64,000 nucleotides of DNA from Icerya purchasi (Eukaryota; Arthropoda; Insecta; Hemiptera; Monophlebidae), in contig CM077116.1 in the NCBI GenBank assembly GCA_039619475.1, forward strand, positions 168,967,363-169,031,362. Direction: 5' to 3'. The translations under genes and the position numbers were made by a program. A model generated the notes under the pieces. That model was not told where the DNA came from, made no database searches, and saw only the letters and a list, made by a program, of their open reading frames with translations. This document shows positions 55,200 to 64,000 of the stretch, in pieces (position 1 is the first letter of the stretch; every line of letters starts with the position of its first letter).

Positions 55200-56749
55200 T
55201 TTTTACTGAAAATAGACAACGTTACAGCCCAGCAAGTGTTAAATGTGTAAACTAAGTCGCAGTATTTATTTTTATATCGGCTAAAAATATTTCGAAGAAA
55301 ATTAAAATTAAAATTAAAACGTATGCGTACTAAAAACTTATCGATGAAGCGTATTTATTCGATTAGAAGTTGACGGTGAAACGTTATTTAACGACTTTTT
55401 GAAAATTTTCCGGCACTTGAATTGTCGTAATCGTTTTCATCGTAAACGTTAGTCATCCCGTGCTGCCGATTTGAAATGGTAGAAGAACAAGGAACAGAGG
55501 CAGTTCTATTTGTAACCGGCTGCTTGTGACGTCGTTTGGTATTTCGAAAATGCGAAGCCGACTTCTACGTTTTTCAGCACAAAGATCGAGTTTCAAGTAA
55601 AATTCAGAAAAATCATCGTCCACAGCTACACAACACACAATTAGCAGTTTATCTTTGTAGTTGGAATGTGTAATCACGGTTAATTACAACGAAGCTTGCC
55701 TTCTTTTATTACCATAATAATTACGCTAGCGTTGCCTCCTTACGTATTATTTCAACTAGTAAAGCCTGTTCGATGTTAATTGGCAAGAAAAGAAAAAAAA
55801 AACCGTGCATATTAAATAAAAACAAAAAACAGTATAAAAATAATAACTTAACCGGCGATTTAGGATAGCCGAATTAAAAAGAATAAAAAAAAAAAAAAAA
55901 AAAAAAACATTTACACATTTGGCAAGGACGAGGAAAATAGATATTTTGAAATTTAAAATTAAGCCGTATGAGCGCGACTAGCTCGATCAATGTTTTTAAT
56001 TCCTTTTACGGTATTAGAAGAATTATCCTCTGACGAAATCTATACAGCGCTTTTTTTAATTACAATCCGTGCAAGATAAACGCAAAAACGTTAGTAAATT
56101 TTCAAGGAAAGGCCGAAAGTGCACAAAAATAACTCTTCTACTCAGTTCTTTTTCGGAAAAGAAATAATTATTCGCTAACTATAATTTCTTTTTAATTAAA
56201 AAAGTAATTTATTGTTTTATCCTTTGACAATAATTAATGATTACGCTTACTGTTCACTTGCTTAAAGCAGAGATAAACGTTTTGTTGCAATCTTTATATC
56301 GTTTTTCTGATAAAGAGCAGGGTGTACGTGTAAATTTTCTTTATTTTCTATTTGCAATCTCGTTTTTAATTGCTCAGCTGTTGCAGAACATGCTAGCAGA
56401 GCTAAAAAGAGAACTAATTGATGACTACTCGTCAAAAGTTCAATGAATTCATCATTCGTATATCGAATAATGCAAAAATTAAAAGAAATCTTTTCGATAC
56501 CTACCCCGACTCGTAATTGTAGATCTCAGACGTTTTTCGATAGGCTCGAAGTAAAAATTAATCCAGTTTAAGAGACACGTTTTTTGTTTGTTTTCTTTTT
56601 CTTCTTGTTTTTGACTTTCAATAAAAGAAAATATTTCAAATTCAAATTATATATTTATTTATAGACGCTCGACTTCTAAATCATTTGTGTCTCCTATATA
56701 TTACAATTCAGATATTTACAGATAATTTTATAGTATTTAAACGGAAAGT
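55200..56749. other. No gene recognised
   Basis: AT-rich sequence. A 74-codon minus frame at 55453-55677 and a 69-codon plus frame at 56237-56446 have no recognisable motif. A-run at 55885-55908. Confidence 0.4.
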
Positions 56750-57277
56750 TATCTATCTTTTACAACACACTTTAGACATCAAAAAAAAAAAAAAAATTAC
56801 AAATAATTCTTCAATACGTAAACTAAAAATCATATCTTCTGAAATAAGTTTACAGCTTTTAAGAATGTAAAAAATTATTTTGGACCTCTTCCATAGTAAT
56901 TCTTCTCGTGTTTGCGGATGAGAAAACTTCCTCACGCTCCTTGTTGAGTTTTTGACATATGGAGATGACATGGTCAACGGACAGACTTTGATACAAAACA
57001 CACATGATGGTGGAGATTCACTTTGCAGTAAATGTCCGTGTGTTAGTTTTGTGTGGCCGATGCGGATTCTGCTTAATACAATCTCTTCTCTTCTGTTTGC
57101 GCGGTGTGATGTTTCCCAACGTTCCAGTTTAATTTGCCGTAACTTGTTGTTCGATTGGTTTCTACCATATGTGTTATGAGCGGTGTTCTTGATTGCGATC
57201 ATTAACTGTTTTTTTTTTTTTTTTGCATTTAATAAGTCTTTTTCATGTGCTGTTGAAGTCCGTATAATATCAATCAA
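56750..57277 (-). pseudogene. LINE tail (post-RNase H zinc region), other family
   Basis: The 174-codon minus frame has KLRQIKLERWETSHRANRRE, EIVLSRIRIGHTKLTHGHLL, ESPPSCVFC, and after a frameshift PLTVDHVISIC. R-R-E-E-V-x-L-x-R-x-R-I-G-H-T-x-L-T-H-G and C-x-x-C...H-x-x-x-x-C are the recognised end of RNase H-bearing LINEs of the I/Jockey group. The sequence differs from the abundant family with the DANHI box. A poly-A equivalent (A-run 56779-56793 on plus) interrupts it. The copy is 5'-truncated. Confidence 0.75.
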
Positions 57278-57377
57278 AGGGCAAATTTGTAGGTTCGAAT
57301 GGAGTGGCAGTAAGTCGATTTATATGTAGATAATTGAAGTAGTCAGTACACCTAACTCCGAACGGTTTGTTTCTGTT

Positions 57378-57669
57378 CATGGGCGTCGCCAGCGGGGGCA
57401 GCCCCCCCTCCCCCCCAGCGCCTTGAAACTTTTTAATCAACTGGCCATAATGAGTATTCATAGGCCCGTAATCATGAATAATTTGCCAGAAACCCACGAA
57501 AATTATGTTTTAATTAAGATTTTATTCTTGTTTAATAAAATATTAAGCCTTTACAACTTATAAATTTTATTTTTTCAATAACTCATATCCTTTTTCTATC
57601 GTCTTGCCCCCTGGCGGCTGGCAACTCATCTTGCCCTCCCCCCTGGCCCATCAGCTGGCGACGCCCTTG
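57378..57669. mobile_element. Short hAT, CATGGGCGTCGCCAGC ends, copy 2
   Basis: Ends CATGGGCGTCGCCAGC / GCTGGCGACGCCCTTG are flanked by the perfect 8-bp TTTCTGTT (57370-57377 and 57670-57677). The interior is closely alike to 23646-23982, with deletions. A C-rich run sits near the left end. Confidence 0.9.
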
Positions 57670-57677
57670 TTTCTGTT

Positions 57678-60329
57678 GCGATAAATCTTACGTAGATTAG
57701 AATAGAACGTTTTATAGTAATTTGTATGACACCTGTTGCCGCTGAGTTTCACATAATATTTCAGAAAATATTTTGTTAGAGATTCTATTCGCATGTATCT
57801 AGAGTTTCGAAGTATAACTAAAGTAAGTTGTCTTCTAGTTTCCAATGCAATTTCGGTTGTCGTCTTAAAAAGAAAAACAAAAAGAAAAATTTTTCGGTTC
57901 AATTCATAATTAAAAACATGTCCGTTTTTTAATCGTTATTTTTTTTTTTAATTTTTAATTTTATTTATTTTATTATTATTACTTTTTTTCTTTTGTACAT
58001 CAAAGCATGCTAATTCACTTTACTAAAAAGCTCAAAACATAAAAAGGAAAAAAAAATTAAAGTAAAAAATAATCCGTGCCGGGAAAAAATTATTATTAAA
58101 AATATTTACAGATATAGTTTATTTGGTGAATGTTCGAGTATTTTTATTTTCACGAATAAGTATTCAATTTTATTATGACTCTAGCCATATTGCAGTAGAA
58201 CCGGAAAATGTTGTTTGTAAAATTTTAAAATCCTATATATAAAGTAGGTAAAAAACTTCCGCAGTTTTTGTTCCAAAAATTACAATATGTATATATATAT
58301 TTATTTACTTATTTATTTATATATATATATATAATTTTAAAAAACACTTTTGTCTATAAAATGTTAAAGGTCCGTGTGGTGTTTGTAAATTCCATTACAA
58401 TTCTTAATAAAATTGTATTGTTATTCATTTTTTAAACCGATAAAATAAAAATTAAAATAGATATAAACTACGGAGAATATAGTAATTTCTCTGCAATTTT
58501 AATATATTTCGTCATGGAACAATGATTACTAATACACCGCGCAGTTATTAAATTGGGCATTCAAATATTTCAAAAAAAAAAAAAAAAATCAAAAGATATA
58601 CACATATATTGTTATAAAGAATTATTTTGTGTAATTAATATTTGCGATGATGCAGTAATTCGATACTATACCTATATATTACAAAGCTACTGCCTACAAC
58701 TATTTTTACTGAAATACTTGTTTGAGTCTTCATTGCTAAAAACCGCATTTTTTTCCATTATTCCGCAATCATTTGCTTTAATTACTCCTTCTTGTGACTA
58801 TCCCGTTTTAACCGTTCCATTTCCTTATTTCATAAACTCTGTCCATCTACTATTCTAATTGCTTCCTTTTGTACTTTAAATAAAAATAATGTGTTTACTT
58901 TTGTCTCTTCCTTTCAAATGGGATATTAATCATTATCGCGTGTAATTTCATGTGTATAAAATGTATATACTGAAGATGTCGAATAAGAACGCCGTTTTAA
59001 AAATTCGGGCTTTAAAGGGTGGAAAGAGGTGTTAGAAGCTGTTTCGAAAAATTTATAAACAAACTGTTATTTTTTTGGTGCAAATGGGTTTAATTGTAAT
59101 TTCGCGTGCAGACATACGTGTATGGTGTACTAGAAGTATGCAAAACTGTTTTCCTTCCTCAAAATTTTAAGGGAAAAGAATGGCAGAATCCCATTTTTGA
59201 GAAAACCAAAAATCCTAAACGAATCGTGATTATCAGTGTGAATGCAATATAGTTTTCCAACATTTTCTTTTTTTTTCCCCCGAAGAGGGGTGTAATGTTT
59301 TTCGCCTTTGGCGTTGACAAAACTTCGGAATGCTCATTAAAAACTCATATTCTTCGAGATCTTTGGCATTCCAATGTTTCATCTGCGTTTAATAATTTTC
59401 CATTTTCTTTAATTATTGAGTAAGCTATTTGGAGAGTACAATTTTACAGGAAAAAGAATTCATGGAATTAAATTTTTTTTAACTTATTAAATTTATAGTT
59501 TAGACTACTCTTCGGATTTTTTTAGGGTTCTTTATCTTTAAACGAATTTATTTTTGTTGGCCTTTGAGGTGGGGCAGAGCAATTTTCATCTAGGATTTTT
59601 ATTATATCGCCAACGGTTCTAAAGTGAATTCCGTTAATCGTTGCCCGATATCTGCAGTAAGATTAAACACTTTTAATACGATCCGTAAGTAAGCGCATGT
59701 TTGCGAATGATGGGACATATTGTTTATTACTAAATTTGCCATTAAACGTTTTTTCTTTCATTAATTTCTTGATAAAGTTGATCGTTTGATCGAAATCCCA
59801 TTTGCTGCCGGGAATGTTGCAACCAAGGTGACTGGGAAATAGATTTTCATTAGCGGTTTTTCCACTTTTTTCTGTTTTTTTTTTTTTTTTTTGATCTGAC
59901 AATAGTAGAGCAACCAAGCTATGTCGATGCCGGAGATGGCTGCCATTTTGATTAAATTGTAACGAACCAAGAAGGAAAATACGGCAAACGGGCGCTTCCG
60001 CATAATTACGTTCATCGTTTCATCGTATTTTTTATTGACCAACTATCATAAGATCTGTATATATATTCTTCCACCGACATATCGGGGCGATTTCATCCGA
60101 ATTAAGAATTATACGTTATGTAATGTATCCTCGTGATCTAACAGAAAAGTGTCAATAATTTTAGGAATTTCTCGGGAGCTTATGAAAAACTGACTCTTGA
60201 CATTTAAGAGGTATTTTTATGTTCTCTTTCATGTCACCGCAATATCGCATTTTATAAATTCAATTTTGAATTTTAATGAAGTTTTTCTATAATTGCGAAA
60301 TCGATGGGTAGATATTTTAAATGGTTTAG
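57678..60329. other. No gene recognised
   Basis: About 2.6 kb, mostly AT-rich with T-runs and a (TA)n near 58318-58333. Frames at 57651-57902, 58553-58858 and 59663-60042 contain no family motif and are dominated by homopolymer-derived residues. Confidence 0.45.
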
Positions 60330-60465
60330 TTAACCCTTTCGTTCACGCATTTTTTCCTATGTTTGAAAAAATTTTTTTTCAAAATAATTTTAATGGCTGG
60401 ACATGTAAGAGATGTTTTATGCATATTTCATCCCTCTCCAACCCTTAGTTTTTGAGATATAGGTT

Positions 60466-61420
60466 GTTACCAATTGGCAACAGAATGACGAAAAGGAACT
60501 TATTCCAGTACAAAATGCATTGAAAGGTTTAGTAAAAATAACATATAAATGCATTACAATTACATATATTACAATATAATGCTAAATGAAAAATAATATA
60601 ATCTGAACAATCAAATAAATTTGCATTAAATATCAAATAAATGCATCCAATCACTTTCATTTACATAATTAGTGTACAAAAACAAGGTATAACTGAATAA
60701 GTGTTTATTTTTACAAATGTATTTAATACTAATTTACACACGCATACATTTACACCCACACGCACATTTTCATTACACAAAAATTATTTGTGAATGTCCC
60801 GAAAACAGTTTTTTTTATTATCTAAACAAAGGTGGATATTACATTTTTCACACATCCCCCTGCCGACTCCACTGCAGTTTTGATTTTTACATCTCCCACA
60901 TGAATTGGTATATATGTATTACCCAGTGCCCCATTTGATCCTGAATAATACTTGAACAAGGGCGTGTTTCCTTTAATATTTTTTTTGTTAGTGGTGAATT
61001 ATCTTGTAAATCCTCGTGAGATGGCCTTCTCTTTGAACACTGACATTCTGGGGAAAATTTACCATAGAGTCATAATGTAACCAATTGGCAACAATGAATT
61101 TCAAAAAAATGTAAATATAAATATATAACAAAAATCTACATGTCTTTTTAAGTTAAAAATCGTATAAGCTTCGTTTTTTAAAAATAAATTAACATATAAA
61201 AAGAACGTAAAACTAGGACCTAAAAAAAGACAAATCTCGTGCCGACAAAAATCGGTAACTTCAACTGCAAATAAACAATATATTTCTTGGCTTTCAACAC
61301 TGTTTTTGTTAATAATCGATAAAATGGCTTGTTACCAAATGGCAACATAATGTCACAACGTATAATATTATAAAAGTCTCATAATATATGAAATTAAAGT
61401 AAATGTTACCAATTGGCAAC
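60466..61420. promoter_or_regulatory. Four copies of a 16-bp near-palindrome
   Basis: GTTACCAATTGGCAAC at 60466-60481 and 61405-61420, and the variants GTAACCAATTGGCAAC (61077-61092) and GTTACCAAATGGCAAC (61331-61346). Centre CCAATTGG is a perfect palindrome. Repeated palindromes inside DNA transposon ends are often transposase-binding sites; that role is inferred. Confidence 0.6.
60784..61075 (-). pseudogene. piggyBac transposase C-terminal cysteine-rich domain
   Basis: Reading on minus to the stop at 60784-60786: FSPECQCSKRRPSHEDLQD near 61045, then after a frameshift CGRCKNQNCSGVGRGMCEKC, NIHLCLDNKKNCFRDIHK and stop. The spacing C-x2-C-x4-C-x7-8-C-x2-C-x4-C-x5-C-x4-H is the zinc-binding carboxy tail of piggyBac-family transposases (R-C-K-x-x-x-C-x-G-x-x-x-x-x-C-x-K-C-N-V-x-L-C). 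The DDD catalytic core is lost. It supports the family call made from the ends. Confidence 0.8.
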
Positions 61421-61440
61421 ATCGTGAACGAAAGGGTTAA

Positions 61441-62278
61441 TGGTGAACTTTGACGTTGTTGACTTTTACAAAATTATGTTTTTCCAAGAGAGACGATTTA
61501 TTCGGTTACCATCAGGTGAAAACACACGAAACCGATCATCTCTCGGCGCATATATTTAAAGGAATGTTAGATTTTTAATTTGAATTACGATTATGCAGTT
61601 TTTTTGATTTTCTCCTTTCAGAATAATACGAAAAGCTGCTATTTAGAAGGATATGCGAATTTTTGCAAGCAACTTTAGCATAATCTGTATTTAAAAAAAA
61701 AAAACAAAAAAAAAACGAATAACCGATGGAAATGATGATAAGGATTAGCTGCACTGGTTGGAAGACAAATTTAACGAGGGAGGTGATAATGGATAGACGG
61801 AAGGAGGATGCGATATAAATTCAAATCAGCGTTGACCGATCTCAGCGGGGTTTATCGTCGTCGAACGAATTATTTGCGTCATTTCAAACGACTGCGTACA
61901 TGAAATAACGAGAATATTACCGTGTAGAGAAACGCGATATCCTGTTAGCAAACTGAAAAACCATTGTTAATATTGAAAGATACACGCATCTGATAATAAC
62001 AATAGCGGTCGTGAAGTTAATGATCACAAAAACTCAAAATAACACATTCTTATTTCTTCGAATTGACTTCACGTTACTTTTCTTAGTCATGCAATTCTTC
62101 TCCGATCGTATTTTACGTGTAGAGCAAATGTAAATGAGTATAAATGGAGCAAATCTTACGGGTCGCGTAAAAGTATTTTAAAAATAAAACATAAACATAC
62201 AGAATTCTTATGTTAATTAAAATTAATTTTTAATACATGTCTATATGGAAGGAGTTACTAGGACGTAATTTCTTTATT
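61441..62278. other. No gene recognised
   Basis: AT-rich sequence without notable ORF; an A-run at 61693-61714. Confidence 0.45.
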
Positions 62279-62491
62279 CATCTCTGGCTAGAGACGAAGA
62301 CCACTGAATAAGTGTGGCAACATCGATGGCAAACGACCCTTAGGACTACCGAGAATACGATGGACAGATGAAATTCGAAAATTCAGAGCAAACTGGCAGG
62401 AAGGAGCACAAGATCGCAGCGTTTGGAAAAAATTGGGGGAGGCCCTGCAGTGGACTGATAATGGCAAATGAAGAAGAAGAAGAAGAAAACG
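62279..62491 (+). mobile_element. 213-bp LINE 3' tail with (GAA)n
   Basis: Flanked by the perfect 12-bp duplication AATTTCTTTATT (62267-62278 and 62492-62503). Reads GKRPLGLPRIRWTDEIRKF, NWQEGAQDRSVWKKLGE and, with a base missing, QWTDNG, then stop and (GAA)n. This is the RT-end tail common to insect endonuclease-RT LINEs, with a trinucleotide 3' repeat. Confidence 0.88.
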
Positions 62492-62503
62492 AATTTCTTT
62501 ATT

Positions 62504-63552
62504 ATATAAAAAAGTTTTTTTCTCATTTTCCTCTCATTGAATTTTTATTTCTATTCAATACTGAAAGCACAAATTCCGACATGCTCAAAAGAAAAGAAAG
62601 TACAAATTATAATAATATAATCAAATAGCCAGAAATAGTCAGTTTGATTTTTCATTTTATTGCTTATTATCTCTTCATTAAAAAATTTTTGTCTGATGTT
62701 ACTTTGAAATTTTCCTATTTTAAATATTTGTTCTCATTTTGTTATGTCATAATTTTAAAATATTTTCATTTACCACCATTACACGGAAGAAATGTACTAA
62801 TAGAATTTTTTTAATTTTACATTACTACAGATAACTTATTAACTTTCTATTGAATACATTTCCCGACATTCGATACTAACACATGATTTTCATTGCACAA
62901 TTGTCAGCTGACGTTGTTAGACGCGACATGAATGAAGCGAGTAAAACCTAATAAGAGAAAATTAAATAATAAAATGTATTTTTTAAGGAATTTAGAATAA
63001 TTTATTTAAATAAATTCGCACTCCAAAGAAATCATCCAACCGCGTAATTATCCAAAAGCCGCAGAATAAAATCATACGGCTGATAACTGGAGCGAGATGG
63101 TTTCAGCTGCAAGTCACGATTTACATCGGGCAATAAATGAATCTGCACTTATGCATGAACAGCGTGTCTGCAGCTGTCTATGAAAATACAGAAGCGCAGC
63201 AGTTGCTGAATACTGCACCATTAAAACGTAAGGGCTTAAGCGTTTAAAGCCATCATGTGATTTATTAATTTCACGGTTATGGAATTTGAATAATTTAATA
63301 GGGCGTATCACCAGCGGGCTACGTCTCTTCAACGAGTAATTTTGTTTAAAAAAAAACCACTTATCCTTATTACTTATTCAAAATGATTCTTAAGATTGTA
63401 ATATAAATTAATCAAAAAAAAAAAAAAAGTTTTTGTGCCCATGTTAAATGTTTGACTGCTTGTGAAACTTTTTAATCCGTTGATTGATTTTCAAGTTCAG
63501 ATCTAAAGCTCAGTTAATATTGTTATTAATGGAGCAATTATTTTATATGTAA
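62504..63552. other. No gene recognised
   Basis: AT-rich sequence. A 72-codon minus frame at 63114-63332 has no motif. Confidence 0.4.
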
Positions 63553-63785
63553 AGTAATGTAAGTCCCATACCCTTTAACAGGACGATGGGTATTGTGAAG
63601 TTAAGGTTCACAATGTACTAAGCTCAATGGCACTAATGAGAGTATGGGGGCTAGTTCCTTTCTTTCGGCTGCCTTTACTTTCCCGGATTTCTCTAGTACC
63701 CAATTATTTCAGGCTGGGTGAACTTGGGAGCGATTTGGATCTGGGATGAGACAAATCTCGAACCCATGACCTCTGTTCTGGAAAT
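63553..63785 (-). repeat. tRNA-derived SINE copy
   Basis: Same body as 37883-38153: GTAAGTCCCATACCC, GTGAAGTTAAGGTTCACAAT, GGATTTCTCTAGTACCC and a B-box region (CTCGAACCCATGACCTC). The outer part of the tRNA-like head is replaced by unrelated text after 63780. The CAATGTACTAAG and AATGAGAGTATGGGGGCTAG text is near the family consensus. Confidence 0.8.
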
Positions 63786-64000
63786 GGCTTTAATTTTGGT
63801 CAAATTCACAAATTTCTCTAGGAAGATTGAGATCTAGAAATCGATTAAGACATATATACCAATTCTGGCACACTACTTGAGCTGTCCACCACTATGGGAG
63901 ATGAAAACGATAGTGTCGCCTCTCCCACTCATACACAGGCCACACTTACATACCGGACAATCAGCGTTCTTGTATACTATAGCCACCTCCCCATCCACCT

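Larger units (their letters stand above)
60330..61440 (-). mobile_element. piggyBac-family element with 18-bp TIRs
   Basis: TTAA sits at both ends (60330-60333 and 61437-61440). The inverted repeat TTAACCCTTTCGTTCACG is perfect over 18 bp including TTAA. Four copies of GTTACCAATTGGCAAC or variants lie subterminally and inside. A fragment of a piggyBac transposase tail is on the minus strand, so this is a deletion derivative of an autonomous element. TTAA duplication is diagnostic of piggyBac-type transposition. Confidence 0.88.

Noticed and set aside
59663..60042. Overlapping minus ORFs with Lys-rich runs
   Set aside because: The Lys run is a poly-T artefact and no motif flanks it.
1..64000. 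CRISPR array, prokaryotic operons or a defence island
   Set aside because: No spaced direct repeats, no Cas-like ORFs, no ribosome binding sites; the gene content is eukaryotic transposon debris.

Overview
This window looks like repeat-rich arthropod (probably insect) nuclear DNA. It is strongly AT-rich and full of homopolymer runs, and almost every open frame I can name belongs to a transposable element rather than a host gene. There are no bacterial-type operons, rRNA or convincing functional tRNA genes. The mix (mariner, Tigger/pogo, many hATs, piggyBac, Helentron, Penelope-like, Jockey, RNase H-bearing LINEs, tRNA-headed SINEs) is typical of insect genomes. I cannot fix the species.

Layout. 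0-0.4 kb: end of an uncharacterised two-exon ORF. 0.8-10.1 kb: a LINE 3' copy, a mariner remnant, a SINE, then a stack of hAT remnants invaded by a Penelope-like foldback, a short hAT and a LINE, followed by a Tigger/pogo element also hit by a LINE. 10-14 kb: unassigned, with two CpG-rich patches. 14-18.6 kb: two decayed LINE reverse transcriptase (RT) ends flank a small multi-exon zinc-finger gene candidate at 16.6-17.3 kb, the best host-like gene here. 20.4-23 kb: two head-to-tail RNase H-LINE copies. 23-30.5 kb: a run of G-rich hAT elements and a second Penelope-like foldback. 33.5-37.4 kb: a three-level nest (Jockey LINE holding a piggyBac-like element holding an RNase H-LINE), then a minimal Helentron-like unit. 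38-46 kb: a SINE, a TA-flanked foldback, a ~290-bp tandem repeat, a Helentron helicase-endonuclease fragment and further LINE copies. 47.4-50.7 kb: the most complete element, a LINE with endonuclease and RT domains. 51-57.7 kb: more LINE copies, a 1.5-kb hAT holding a second Helentron piece, and another short hAT. 60.3-61.4 kb: a piggyBac-family element with 18-bp terminal repeats and a repeated 16-bp near-palindrome. 62-64 kb: a short LINE end with a 12-bp target-site duplication (TSD) and a SINE.

How the parts relate. One RNase H-LINE family accounts for ten 3'-biased copies and has inserted into four other element types, so it was active late. Short hATs with CA(A/G)GGCC-like ends and G-runs form a second burst. 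Coding capacity is broken nearly everywhere; only the RT at 47.8-49.3 kb keeps its catalytic motifs in one open frame. All family names come from motifs read by eye, without database searches.
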